DNA from: Annona cherimola
Lineage: Eukaryota; Streptophyta; Magnoliopsida; Magnoliales; Annonaceae
Reading direction: 5' to 3'
DNA: 64,000 nucleotides
Assembly: GCA_030490835.1 (NCBI GenBank)
Contig: CM059971.1
Span: 6,802,007 to 6,866,006, forward strand
Both the position numbers and the translations under genes were made by a program. The notes under the pieces were generated by a model. The model searched no databases and had not been told where the DNA came from. It was given only the letters and a program-made list of their open reading frames with translations. Every line of letters begins with the position of its first letter. Positions within the stretch are counted from its first letter, which is position 1. Of this stretch, positions 1 through 11,075 are shown in pieces.

Positions 1-100
1 CCGGTGCAAGTTATTTTCCCGGAAAATCCAGTATTCAATTGGCAGTCTAACACGGTTTCAATTTGGGTTCGGGTTGAGCCCGGCCCAAGTTGCACCCCTG
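1..100. mobile_element. Right end of a hAT-like non-autonomous element, cut by window edge
   Basis: The stretch contains GGGTTCGGGTTGAGCCCGG and closes with TGCACCCCTG. This resembles the right end of the hAT-type element at 58199-59419, which has GCTCGGGTTGAACCCGACC and closes with ACACCCCTA. The left part lies outside the window, so the target duplication cannot be checked. The immediate right flank is TCCCCTCC. Confidence 0.45.
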
Positions 101-610
101 TCCCCTCCAAAACACGAAGATCACGTATGCGTAAAAATTCGGCAGGTGGAATCCCGCTGGTCTTTCGTCCTATTAGGATTGCAAATTCTCTATCTTCGAA
201 TCAGGATCTGCTTAGCTGGTAGTTTATCTGACTTGATGGCAGCCAAAAGTGCATATGAGTAGGCTTAATTAGATCAATTTGGAGGGGGAAATCTGTGATC
301 TTGAAAGTTCATATTTGCTGTTTTTCTCTTTTACGTTTTCTGTTCTTTGTAAACATTAATCCATTTTTGCGGATTTCAATAAAATTCAATTATTTTTGCA
401 CAGACTCGAATGGGAATATATCATTTCCCCACCTTCTTCCTTAAGCCTGTATCCATGGCAAGCCATGATCGTCTTCTTTCTAAAACATGGTAGTTAATAA
501 CTTGGATGAGATTTGGATGAGATTAGGATGCGAGATAAAAAAAAGTATTATTTTGTATCAAAAACGGATAAAATTGTATCTAAAATGGGAAAAAAAGTTG
601 TTAATTAAAA
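101..610 (+). repeat. Direct repeat block D, copy 1
   Basis: This ~500 bp block recurs in the same orientation at 2425-2940 with clear base-by-base similarity, for example a shared GGCTTAATTAGATCAATTTG and TCAATAAAATTCAATTATTT. It contains an AATAAA motif near 376 and the same tail of ATGAG-type runs. No open frame is conserved between the two copies, so it looks non-coding. The origin is unknown; a 3' UTR-like or transposon-derived source is possible. Confidence 0.7.
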
Positions 611-654
611 GCCTGAATCTATTTTTTTTCTTTTCTTTAGAACCTACAATGGTT

Positions 655-965
655 CCATTTTTCTAATTAAAATCTGGCAATATGCAACCTATATTTAGGA
701 TGTTTGGACGAGTCAAAACCTGATAAATACTACATAATCTAACACTCTCTGGCAAATTCATTCGCATCTATTTAAATTTATGTAATGTCACTTACACGAT
801 TATACTTTACATAAGAAGCAAATTATTACATTTAACATTAATATAAAATATTTAAATATAATACATACTTACAGTTATAATAATTACATCCCAATGGCTC
901 CAAATTCTTAGAAAATATTAAAAATCATACATTCACTACTAGTAAAGCAGTGAAGGCACTTTTAT
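655..965 (-). mobile_element. Truncated fragment of the large LTR family found at 22972-27331
   Basis: Read on the minus strand, this stretch follows 26880-27190 of the solo LTR. Shared landmarks in the same order are GCCTTCACTGCT, TGTAATTATTATAA, TATGTATTATATTT and CCAAACATCCTAA. Only about 310 bp of the LTR is present, with many differences, so it is an old truncated relic. Confidence 0.6.
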
Positions 966-1876
966 CAAATCTGCATTATCTGCACTCATTGTAAAAATAT
1001 AAATAAAAAAAGATGAATGCGAGATGAAAAAATATTGCCATGTATTAAAAACGAGAAAAGATGTATTTAAATTGAAAATGAGTTATATTAGAAATAAAAA
1101 ATAATGAGTTATTTTTAGAGAATGAGAGCTTACATTCCATTGTAATATATTCTCATTCCATTGTAATATATTCTTTGGAGAATTATAAGTCCACTACCAT
1201 TATGCCTTCCAATCAAATCATGTCGCGTAACTTGTAGCACATCTAAGTGACGACTATTTTGATTCCAATCAAATTGTTACACTTTGTATCATTTATTTAG
1301 ATTTAATTTCTCTTATACTCGTAACTTTTAGCTCTAATTCTTTTCACTCTAATTCCTTTCATTCCTATAATGTTTGCAAAATTTCACCTATCCATGATAT
1401 ATTTTTTTTAAAAAAAATTCCTTTTACACCTGTACCGTTTTATGTAGTGAAAACTTTAAAATAACAAAAATGCTATCCATCGTTGTCATCGATCAAAATC
1501 GCCGAGATGAGCAACCACTCCAGAAATCTTGATGCAATAAATGAGAAGTTATTTTCCTTCCAACCAGCCAGAGAAAGTCAGAATGCTACAATCAGATCCT
1601 CCAGCCTCCCTCGTGATTAATTAGCATGTTCATATCCCCCAGTCTCCTTCTTGATTACTCAAATCCAACAAAGAACTCCACCATCCAAATTCCATTACAC
1701 ACCAGAAAATCACAAAGAAATTGCCCAAATCAAGGATAGCCAAATATATTTCCCATTGAAATCTAGAATCTCCTCAATTACACATTTTGGAATTTGCATA
1801 AAACCCAAACAAGCCAGAACTTGATGGAATAGACGGAATCAATAATTTCTGAATTTACTAAATCACAAAACACATC
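966..1876. other. AT-rich intergenic DNA
   Basis: No coding region is supported. A short direct repeat of ATTCCATTGTAATATATTCT occurs twice near 1135-1175. The segment from 1480 to 1860 is slightly less AT-rich but has no frame resembling a known protein. Confidence 0.6.
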
Positions 1877-1901
1877 AAAAAAAAAAAAAAAAAAAAAAAA
1901 A
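1877..1901 (+). repeat. Poly-A tract (25 A)
   Basis: An uninterrupted A run sits between two CACATC motifs, giving a short CACATC direct repeat on its flanks. No LINE or SINE body is recognisable upstream, so it may be a simple repeat rather than a retroposon tail. Confidence 0.85.
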
Positions 1902-2424
1902 CACATCAATAACTGCAATGAAGTTATACCGTCAAACCTTTGAAAATCCTCTAATCGACCAAGTGCCTAAATGTGCAAGACATCGACCAAGCGCAATCGT
2001 TGCATCAACTATAAGGAGTAAGGCAAATGGACCTTTTTTTTTTTTTTTCCCTTCTGTCAAAAATTCCGGCTGCCGACAAGCTGAAATCTTTGAAAATTTT
2101 CATTTGACGCATAGCCGAAATCTCAGCTACCATTTAATGCATAGTCGATTATGCATGCCTATAAAAAAGCCAACTAACCTTCCCATTTCAAGTGAACTTG
2201 GTGGTGGTGTGTAGTGAACGCATGTGAGACTGTGAGAGTGTAGTGTGTTGTGAAGTGTGTATGGAAGTAAGTTGGGTAGTGTTAAGTGAAGAGAGAGGGT
2301 AAAATATAAGTAGTGCTAGTGTTGTTTAAGTAGGAATTTTCAAGTTTCAAATGAGGGTGTTAAAATTATTTTTCAGATATATTATTTTTTATTATAATTA
2401 CTAGAAATTATTTCAGAGCATCCA
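1902..2424. other. Intergenic DNA without recognised features
   Basis: One 98-codon open frame starts at 1918, but it runs across a T10 tract and resembles nothing known. A GT-rich stretch (GTGTAGTG-type runs) lies at 2205-2290. Confidence 0.5.
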
Positions 2425-2940
2425 TTCCAAAACACGAAGATCATGTCTGCGTAAACATTTGGCGGTTGGAATCCCCCTGGTCTTTCTTCCTATCAGGATG
2501 GCAAATTCCCTATTTTCGAATCTGTGTTAGGTTCTGCTTAGCTGGTGGTTTAGCTGACTTGGAGTGAGGCAATAGTGCATATGAATAGGCTTAATTAGAT
2601 CAATTTGGAGGGGAGAATCTGTGATCTTGAAAGTCCATGTTTGCTGTTTTTCTCTTTTACGTTTTCTGTTCTTTGTAAACATTACTCCATTTTTGCGGAT
2701 TTCAATAAAATTCAATTATTTTTGCACAGACTCGAATCGGAATCTATCACTTCGCCACCTTCTTCCTTAAGCCTGTATCCATGTAAGCCATGATCCTCTT
2801 CTTTCTAAACCGTGTACATGGTAGTTAATAACTTGGATGAGATGAAGATGAGATGAGGATGTGAGATGAAAAAAGTATTATTTTGTATTAAAAACAGATA
2901 AAAATGTACGTGAAATGGAAAAAAAAAGTTGTTAATTTTT
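2425..2940 (+). repeat. Direct repeat block D, copy 2
   Basis: This is the second copy of the 101-610 block, in the same orientation about 2.3 kb downstream. It lacks the hAT-like end that abuts copy 1, so the comparison suggests that element joined copy 1 after or during the duplication. Small indels distinguish the copies, such as an extra TGTGTTAGG-like stretch near 2523. Confidence 0.7.
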
Positions 2941-3487
2941 TTTAAATGATAAATTATTTTCGTGAAGCAAAAGATTTCATATCATCCTAATCTTGTCGTC
3001 ATCTCATCTAAACAAAATGAGACGAATGGAAGGGAGAAAAACAGGGAAAATGAGAAAACCCATCAATATGAAATGGGGAAATTAGAAGAAAATTCACTTT
3101 ATGCAGCAGCCAAACGCAGTGAAATAAAAATGGGCAGCGACTTTTTGCTATGTATAACATTTTGTGCATATATAAAATACTTCAATGCAACTAGTTGTAT
3201 TTTATGCACTTTTTTTTAATTTTCAACATAATTCATCGATCCGGTTTAAAATTACTTATTTAGGGTTTGTTTTATAAGTAAGAAAACTTTTTTGATGTAT
3301 TTTTTGTACAACAAACCAACTTATACTACAATTAAGTACATGTGTAATCCTCATAATATGGAGAAATTTTTTACAAACAATCATCATTAGGGGGAATTTT
3401 TAAAACCCCCATAATATTAAAGGAGGGACATTTTGAATAGTGACATCCTAAAGCTAGATCTCCCACGGTTATATTGAAATAAGAAAA
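2941..3487. other. AT-rich intergenic DNA
   Basis: An 85-codon open frame at 2962-3219 is Lys/Asn-rich and resembles no known family. No RNA gene or clear repeat is seen. Confidence 0.5.
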
Positions 3488-3728
3488 AATTATGCAAATA
3501 ATAGAAGTGAAGATAACAAAGTTAAAATATATAAATTGATCGTATAAGTAGTTGTGTAGAAATGATTGAAAAATAAGATAATTGTATAGGAAGATATAAA
3601 GAAATGACTAAAATTAGTTATATTAGTAGTCATATAAAAAAAATTGAAAACTAAGGTAGTTGTACAAAACAATATGAAGAAACAATTAAAAAATAGAATA
3701 GTTTTAAAGAGTGAACAGTTTTAGAATG
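3488..3728 (-). mobile_element. Decayed Tourist-like MITE relic
   Basis: Read in reverse, the stretch resembles the better preserved MITEs at 58753-59047 and 62858-63138, sharing the order of ACAACTACC, TTTCAATCATTT and ACAACTA-type motifs and the flanking TTTTC/ACTCT runs. The terminal GGGTGTGTTTGG motif is no longer recognisable. Confidence 0.45.
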
Positions 3729-3836
3729 AAAATTAAGTAAATATAAAATTTTTATAATCAATTATATTAAAAAAATATCATATATTAACTTCATGCATTT
3801 AAACTTGTTATAGATTATATACGAGTATCGATTTTT

Positions 3837-4180
3837 TCTTAGCGATCAGGAATATGGTGATTTCATACCAGTTCAAAAATATATATTTTTATTTTTTATT
3901 TTTTTATAAACTTATTAATCTATTTATATTTAATCTACAAACCAAGTTTTATAATTTTTATATGTGTACATATTCATTTATAGATTTTTTAAATGACTTA
4001 ACTGCCTTCATATTTAAAAATTTGAAATAAATATATACATAAATAAAAATGGTAAAACTTAGTTTATAGATTAAATATAACTAGATTAACATGTTCAAAA
4101 AATTTTGAAAAGATGAAATTATAATTTTGGATTTATCTGAAATGATCGATCGACATTATATACAAATCTAGTAGCATGAA
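3837..4180. mobile_element. Foldback MITE, copy a
   Basis: The two halves are near reverse complements. The left arm has TTAATCTATTTATATTTAAT and CAAACCAAG; the right arm has TTAGTTTATAGATTAAATAT and TAGATTAA. It belongs to a hairpin-forming family seen at about ten places in the window, with no coding capacity. Exact ends are uncertain. Confidence 0.55.
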
Positions 4181-4239
4181 TTTTCGTATCATGTAAATAT
4201 CAATAGGGTAAAATATAAGAGATATGATCCTGTTAATCC

Positions 4240-4580
4240 AGGTTAAGTAATGACTTACTTAGCTCTAGCCGATCAACATATTTTAAAAAAAGTATTATTG
4301 ATAAATTTATTAATCTGTGTGTTTATATATTAATCAAATGTTAACATTTTTGGGAATGTATATTTTTTTAAAGATTTTAACTACAAGGTTATTTTAGTAA
4401 TTTCAACCATATTACTCAAAATTTTCAACCTTTAGAAATGACTAAAATACTCATGTATTTAAAAATCCAAAAATATATACGTACCTCAAAAATGGTAAGT
4501 TTTGGTTTATATATTAAGTACATCATATTAATAAGCTTAGGAAAAATTAAAAATTAACATTAAGTTTATTGGCATGCATT
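4240..4580. mobile_element. Foldback MITE, copy b
   Basis: This has the same arm arrangement as the neighbouring copies, with an opening GGTTAAGTAATGACTTACTT and a right arm containing TTGGTTTATATATTAAGTAC. The central part AATGACTAAAATACTC is shared with the copy near 13440. Three copies stand in a row between 3.8 and 5.06 kb. Confidence 0.5.
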
Positions 4581-4636
4581 AAGCTAATAAGATCTGTCTT
4601 TAAAAATAAAAAAAATTTGTGCAATCGATCACATTA

Positions 4637-5062
4637 GAGATTTTCTTATATATCTAGTGATAGTGATATGATCTTGTTAAGCCAACTTAAGTAAAGCCTT
4701 ACTTAGGCCAGCTTAAAAAATATATTTTCAAGTTATTTTTTAAATTTTTTCATAAACATATTAAGCTAATTGTATTGAATCTATAAACCAAGTTTACTAT
4801 TTTTGAATATTTTTAAGTATTTATTTTTTATTTTTAAAGGCAGTGACATTCTTATAATTTTCTACATGTTAGAAAATTACAAGAATGTCATTGTCTTTAA
4901 AAATAAAAATAAATAATAAAAATATCCAAAGATGGTAACACTTGGTTTATAAATTGAATACACCTAGCTTAAGATGTTTATGGAAAAAATGATTGAAAAT
5001 ATGTTTTTAGGCCGGCCTAATTAGCCTCAGAAGATCATATCACATATATATAGGAAATTCTC
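4637..5062. mobile_element. Foldback MITE, copy c (best preserved long hairpin)
   Basis: Terminal inverted repeats are GAGATTTTCTTATATAT on the left and ATATATAGGAAATTCTC on the right, both followed inward by a GATATGATCTT motif. The arms can pair over most of their length around a centre near 4869, where CAGTGACATTCTTATAATTT faces AAATTACAAGAATGTCATTG. No ORF is present. The half copy at 30786-30985 is the same family. Confidence 0.7.
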
Positions 5063-5520
5063 AAGTGCGGTGGCATCAAATGGGCCCCGCATGATGATAA
5101 AACTATAATTTACTACACTCATTGTATTTAGAATAATGTATTCTATTATCGTGTTAATTTTCATTTTAATCGGATATGTGTATGGATTCTATCTGAAAAT
5201 GGTAAAAATTCAACATAATAAAATAGTTTAATATAAATAATAATTTTAAAGTGGTTTATTCAACAAGTAAACAATTTTCTATAAAATTTATATATGGATA
5301 AATATTATATAAAGTTTTATTGCATTCTCATATGTGTAGGGCCCAAAAAAGAGTAAATATACTGTTATTCCAATGTAGTAGAACTGCACCGGAACAGCTC
5401 TCTCTCTCTCTGTATATATAGAGAGAGGGAGTTGTTCTAGTGTATATATACAGAGAGAGAGTTGTTCTAATGTAGCGCCACTACACTGGAACAACATTGC
5501 ATCGGAACAACGGTACATTT
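5063..5520. mobile_element. MITE of the GGGCC/ATCATG family (family X)
   Basis: This resembles 10410-10765 and 30100-30785. Shared landmarks are a GGGCC(C/T)C-type motif near one end, TTGTATTTA, AACATAATAAAATAGTTTAA-like runs, and a GGATTCTATCTGAAAATGGT segment, with TA-rich ends. The right end merges with an inverted repeat of GA/CT runs at 5392-5475. Boundaries and target duplication are not resolved. Confidence 0.5.
5392..5475. repeat. Nested inverted repeat of CT/GA and TATATA
   Basis: The order is CTCTCTCTCTCTG, TATATATA, GAGAGAGGGAG, TTGTTCTA, GTGTATATATAC, AGAGAGAGAG, TTGTTCTA. It gives both a hairpin and a partial direct repeat of the TTGTTCTA unit. Confidence 0.75.
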
Positions 5521-5664
5521 GTTTGTATCCCTGGTAATAGGAGCATTTATAGTTGAGCTCCTTGAGTGCATGAGTATTTTACAAGATGTAAGATATCCTT
5601 TTTATGATAAGGGTTGTTAATGAGGCTGATTTGTAATAACAGATGTCACAGTATATAAAAACCA

Positions 5665-5959
5665 ATCAAAAAATAGTCATGTATGTCCTTTAGATTTTGC
5701 AAATTTTAATAACAAATATTATTTAAAATTTAATTTTCTTGTATTATAAAAATACAAAAATATCTTGAAAATTATTTTTCTAAAATATTCCTCAAATAAA
5801 TAGATTAATTTAGAGTTGATATCAAAAAATATCTTTGACAAATCAAAAGATTAGTTTTCCAAAAATCATTACCTCAGAATCTAAAATGCAACAAATGAAA
5901 ATACACTAAATCCAAAATTTTATTTTTTTCAAATATTTATCACACTAAATAATCATTAT
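5665..5959 (+). repeat. ~290 bp repeat unit, single copy
   Basis: The unit runs from TCATGTATGTCCTTTAGATT to AATAATCATTATGT. It matches 9196-9485 with many substitutions but the same order of blocks, such as GATATCAAAAAATATCTT and AATCTAAAATGCAAC. Confidence 0.65.
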
Positions 5960-5988
5960 GTACCACTGAGGCAATGCCTCAGCGGTAC
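5960..5988. repeat. Near-perfect 29 bp palindrome
   Basis: GTACCACTGAGGCA is followed by ATGCCTCAGCGGTAC. The 14 bp arms differ at one position. It sits exactly at the end of the 290 bp repeat unit. Confidence 0.85.
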
Positions 5989-6419
5989 AAAGACAAGGGC
6001 AACAATATGCATGTCTTTCGATTTGAATCATGATCCATGCATTTTATGCATGACGCAGCTACTATGCATGAGGTAGCAGCTGCACTACATAGGTTGCATT
6101 GTCTGTGGTGATGTTATTTTCCTCTGTTTGTGGGAGTATCTTCTAATGTCTACCAAGTTAACATGTTTGTGATGTTTTTAAGTTTATTATTAGGAAAAAT
6201 TATAAAAATATCATAAGGCGTACTTGTAATATCAGTTGAGATGATTGTAATGAATGAATACTCATAAAAAATCATTATGTGTTATTATCTAGGTCTATCC
6301 TAGTTAGTGCCAACACTTAACACATAGGCCACTGATAACAAGATCTAGTGAAATGTCGTAACGGTAGCTCTTGATTTCTAGTTTAGAAGCATTTGGTCTC
6401 TTAAGATTACCCAAGCAAG
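5989..6419. other. Intergenic DNA without recognised features
   Basis: Several ATGCAT-type short palindromes occur at 6030-6075. No gene, RNA or repeat family could be supported. Confidence 0.5.
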
Positions 6420-7010
6420 GAAAGGTTTAAATGTAGAAGAAAAAGGGGGACAGGGAGAAGCGATGAAAGGCTTTTATGAAACTACGGAATGAAGGGGAAT
6501 GGTGTAAGATATAGAGACGGGGAAAGAAGAATATCTTGATGGTTGAAAAAGAGGTGAAGGATATTGGAGAGGGGACAAGAGAGGGATATGTTCTGGGGAG
6601 ACCAAGGATAGAGAAGAATAAGAAAGAGACAAAAATGAGTCAAGAGGGAAGGGTCATATTAAGAGAAATGGGGGATGAAAACATATTGGGGATTATAAAT
6701 GATCAAAATTGTGTGAAAAAGAAACAAGGGAAAAAATAGATTAGGAGTGGCAAATAAGCTTGAAGGGGAAATCAGAAGGTCAAAAATAGAGAAAAAATGG
6801 GCAAGAACAATTCAGGAAAGTGAAATCCAGAATGAACAGGGTAGGAAAAAAGAAGTATCGCTGAGAAGAGGGAGAGAGATGAAGGAAAAATGGAAAAGGA
6901 AGATATGGAATTGGATGAAAGAAAATGTTGAAAAAAGGAAGACATTGACATAAAGGATGTCACAAGACAAGCGGAGGTTGAGGAGACCTCTCAAACACAT
7001 CACAACTAAA
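6420..7010 (+). other. Purine-rich tract with Lys/Glu-rich open frames
   Basis: About 590 bp of strongly purine-biased plus strand holds open frames at 6536-6739 and 6747-6953. Their predicted peptides are made mostly of Lys, Glu, Arg and Asn. The composition recalls charged linker regions of LINE or gag proteins, but no motif (zinc knuckle, endonuclease) is visible. It may be a decayed transposon ORF or a simple purine-biased tract. Confidence 0.3.
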
Positions 7011-7329
7011 TGGCCATCGTATTTTGGACTTAAAAATTTTCGTAATTAATGAATTACAAAATGGCATTAATTTTAAAAAATAAAAATAAATATTAGAAAG
7101 TCTCTAAAAATGTTAAAAATTAAAAAACATGTTAAATGCATCTAGATTAATAGTTGTATAATTTTTTTTCAAAAAAATAGTGAAAAATAGATTTTTGCAC
7201 TTGAGTTGACTGAAGTTAAGTGTATCTGGGTGTACTATATCAAAACTCTTGCAACCCTATTACATCATTTTTTTCCTATAATTTTCTCTCATTTTTCTTC
7301 ATTATCAAATAGAGCCTTGTTTTATTTTA

Positions 7330-7700
7330 GTTTTTTTTTTCAAAATCTAAAGACAAATATATTAAAAATTAAAATTCTTACGGGAATTGATTAAATGCAC
7401 CTAGGTGCACCTATATATCTTTTTTTTTGAAATTTTTTGCGCAATTGTTAATTCAAGTGGATCAAAATTTGGAGACTTTTAGATTTTTTTTGAATTTTTT
7501 AAAAATGATTGCTTTTTTAGTAATTTTTACCAATATTGGAGATTTTTTAGATTTTTAAAAATCCTATAACTATATAAAAATCTCCAAAATTAGTAAAATT
7601 TGACATACATGTTAAATACACTTAGATCAATAGTTTTATGAAAAATTTCAAAAAAATTAAAAACAGATGGGTGCATTGAAGCTAAGCACACTTAACTACA
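7330..7700. mobile_element. Foldback MITE, copy d, decayed
   Basis: Arms around a centre near 7520 contain TTGGAGA(C/T)TTTTAGATTTTT and the complementary AAAAATCTCCAAAATTAGT. A TTAAATACACTTAGATCAAT motif as in the 27647-27971 copy is present on the right. Edges are uncertain. Confidence 0.45.
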
Positions 7701-7859
7701 TTTGAAAATATCCCAATTCTTATAATATAATAGAAATATATAAGAAGAACACCATACAATGTCAAAAGCTTCTTTTAAAAAAATTTTCACATTAAATGAT
7801 ACAGTTTGTTGTCTTTAAGCTTTTTTAAAATTTATCAAAACAAAAATGTCAAAATGAAT

Positions 7860-8045
7860 GGGTAATTTGCAAATATATCCACACAGTTTGATCATAATTG
7901 TAAATATACTTACTCAATTTTAGAAATTGAAAATGTACCCACATAGTTTACATATATTTGCACCAACATAGGTGCATATATTTTATTTATGATTGAACTA
8001 TGTAGGGTAATTTATAATTTTTGAAACTTAATAGGCATATTTCCA
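7860..8045. mobile_element. GGGTAATTTGC-type MITE, copy 1
   Basis: It begins GGGTAATTTGCAAATATATC and contains repeated phrases of the type TTTGATCATAATTGTAAATA and ACCCACATAGTTT. Similar copies are at 11076-11290, 11518-11720 and 52874-53462. Confidence 0.5.
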
Positions 8046-9087
8046 TGACAATATAAACTATGATAAATATGATAAATGAAATAAATTTTCTATTAATCAG
8101 AAGTTAGAAAAATAAATGGGCTACATTACTACAACAAAATTCATTATATGTGGCTAACAATTTGTAGGCAAATTAAAATTTGACTGCATCTAGTAATGAG
8201 GAAGGAAGATTCATTTTTCTGCTAAACCAAACATATTAAGTTAACAGATGTCGGTTGTTCAAACGTTTGATAACCATAGTTATTTTTTAATAAATGAGCA
8301 TTATGAGTATGAGTCAGACTTTAATAAAATTTGATCTATCCTTTTGAAGGTGAAGAAATGAGTTAAGAATTGTTCTTTTTCTTCATGAACATCAATCCAT
8401 TTATTATTCTCAAACAACCAAGATTATGTTTTTATATATACAATCAATAGCCATGATGACCGAAAACCTATTTAATTAGAAAAATCACAGCTATCTTTAA
8501 TAGATCTCTCTGCTTGTATGACTTATACAACTTGTATTTCTCATCAAAGTGATTTAATTGGTGGAATTTTGTAGAATATTAATGAGATAGCTAAGAAAAT
8601 AGTTCATTTGAGGACACATGAAAACATCACTTTTGGCTATATGTACATTTAATCAAATGTTGCCACTAAAAAACAACTGAGTTTTCTTGTTGAAATAATT
8701 AATTATAACCAAAATACAACTAAAGCACTCAAATAAATATGATATTCGACTAAAAAAGTCATGACCTGCATAAACTTAAATTTGTTATCATTCATAGAAT
8801 TGTGGTTGGTAGCACCATTATCCCCAAAGTAATATATAGGGGTTCCAATGGTGTCCGCAGCTTTTTGTCATCTAATCCATTAGTGGAGCTGTGTTTCCAA
8901 ATTTTTAGGTGAAGTTGTATCTCCAGATTTATAGATGGAAGTAAATTGTCTCATTAAATTCGTAAGAATGTCTCAAGAGCTTTATTGTAATATATATTTA
9001 AAATGAATGTAAATATATAAATAAAAGAAGAAGCAAAACTCTTTTGCAAAATATAAATTTTCAATTATTTGTACTATAATAAAATAA
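8046..9087. other. AT-rich DNA without a gene
   Basis: No coding frame above about 60 codons and no recognised repeat was found. A short GC-richer stretch at 8810-8950 (GGTGTCCGCAGC, GTGGAGCTGTG) resembles no known gene. Confidence 0.5.
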
Positions 9088-9790
9088 GATGCAAATCTCG
9101 AATCATTACCCCATAATCCAAAATGCAATGCACGACAACAAACTAAATCCGAAATTTTATCTTTTCAAATTTTTATGACACTAAAAAAATCATTGTGTGC
9201 CCTTTGGATTTTGCAATTTTTAGTAAATAAATATTATTAAAAAATAATTTTCTTGTGTTATAAAAATACAAAAAATGTCTTCAGAATATTAAAAAATTAT
9301 TTTTTTAAAATATTCCTCAATTAAGTAAATCGATTTGTCATTGATATCAAAAAATATCTTCGACATATCAAAAAGTTAGTTTTCTAAAATTCATTATCTC
9401 ATAATCTAAAATGCAACGAATGAGAACATATTAAATCCAAAAATTTTATTTTTCGAACCTTTATTGCTATAAATAATCATTGTGTGTCACCAATCAGGTG
9501 CATCTCCGTAGATTAACACTTGACATTGAGGCTGTTGGTCATGGTATTAAGTCTTATGCGTGAGTTTTGTCTCCCATGAATAAAATATGTAAGTTGAAAT
9601 GAGATAAGATGTATATAAAATGATAAGACCGATAAACAATCATTATATGTCCTTTAGATTTTGCAAGATTTAATAATAAATACTATTAAAATTAATTTTC
9701 TTTTATTAAAAGTATCTTCGAAATATCAAAAAATTAGTTTTTTAAAATATTCCTCAAATAAATAAATCAATTTGGCGTATTTAAGAGTTT
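9088..9790 (+). repeat. Tandem, partly interrupted array of the ~290 bp repeat
   Basis: A 3' part-copy (9088-9195) is followed directly by a full unit (9196-9485). After an unrelated 150 bp insert comes a 5' part-copy (9640-9790). The phrase ATCCAAAATGCAA/ATCTAAAATGCAA recurs about 293 bp apart. The unit also occurs singly at 5665-5959. Confidence 0.65.
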
Positions 9791-10388
9791 GCAAATTCAT
9801 ACAATATATAATATTCAAATAATAAAAGAAAAATATGAATGCATTAAAGGTTATCAACTTTTTTTAAAAAAATAATACCACACTTAAATCAATAAGTTGC
9901 TCAGTAACAAGGAAAAAATCTCCACTTTCTATAAACTTTTGATGTCATGTGATGTTTTAACCTTAATTTATTTAAGCCACGAAATTAATTTATTTAATTT
10001 TACGACCATCTGAACCTTAATTTTTGTATGATTAAAAAGTACTTTTTCCTTCTTCATTATATTACATTGAATTTTCTACACTTTAGGCCCTGTATTTAGG
10101 TATGATTTAAAACACTATACGTTTGGTATAAATAAAGCTCATTTTAAGCACGGGACTAGGGAGTTCAACATTTTCTTGCAAGTGGTGATTCAAAGCTTAA
10201 GACAAGAGGTTGCAATCTCGCATCGGTATAAAACATTATTAAGCCAGTGCAAAGCTTTACTTGGCTGAAGTTTACATATCGAAGTCCGCCACATTAACGG
10301 AGGAGGTAATCGAGTAGCAGACTGATTGATGAATTTTGCTTGCCCTTAAGATGCTATAGACTTTTACAAGCTTCACTAGGTATTCATG
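9791..10388. other. AT-rich DNA without a gene
   Basis: Nothing recognisable except the phrase TTAAGCCAGTGCAAAGCTTT near 10230, which lies in unassigned sequence. Confidence 0.45.
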
Positions 10389-10409
10389 ATATATATATAT
10401 ATATATATA
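10389..10409. repeat. (AT)n microsatellite
   Basis: Twenty-one bases of alternating A and T abut the left end of the family X MITE. Such TA-rich flanks recur at other copies of that family (30100, 30480). Confidence 0.85.
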
Positions 10410-10765
10410 GGGAACCGATCCTGTGCAGTCCGCTATAAAATGGACCCCACACATATTAGATTGTAATGAAACTTTATACACTCATTTATCCATATATAAA
10501 TCATACTTTAGACGGTTTAGATGTTGAAAAAACTATTTTAAACTTGATATTTACATTAAACTATTTTATTACGTTGATTTTGCACCATTTTAAGATGGAG
10601 ACTACATACATGTTGGATTTGGATGAAAATTGGTATGGTAATAAAGTGAACAATTCTAAATACAATGGGCGGGGTGGATTTATGGGAAATGATCAAGTGG
10701 GGCCCACAGTGCATGGACTGCACGGTGCAGTCGCATGCACTTGATCATTTCTCATATATATATAT
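10410..10765. mobile_element. Family X MITE, clearest copy
   Basis: Left end GGGAACCGATCCTGTGCAGT; near the right end GGACTGCACGGTGCAGTCGC and TTGATCATTTCTC before another TATATATA run. Both ends carry a complementary TGCAGTCC/GGACTGCA motif. Inner landmarks GGACCCCAC, TTTATTACGTTGATTTTGCA and TTGGATTTGGATGAAA recur at 30100-30490. It has no coding capacity. Confidence 0.6.
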
Positions 10766-11075
10766 TATTTTATTTTTTTTGAAATTGAGATATTCATGAG
10801 ATTTTAGTTTGTCATAGAATAAACATTAGCCAGCATAGACTTACATTTCTATAATGTATTTTCTTTTTTGAATAAAACTCTCAGGCGTTAGCCTCCTTTA
10901 CAAAATAAAATAAAATAAAATAAACAAAATCAAAGCTTCTTGGATTATGATAACCAAAACGTATACTCTCTACAAATGGGGTCAAATTTTATTTAAATTC
11001 ACTCGTGTATCGCATGAAAAATCAAATATGTGTCTAGGCTAATTCTGGAAAATGTGTAAAATATTAATTGTTTAA

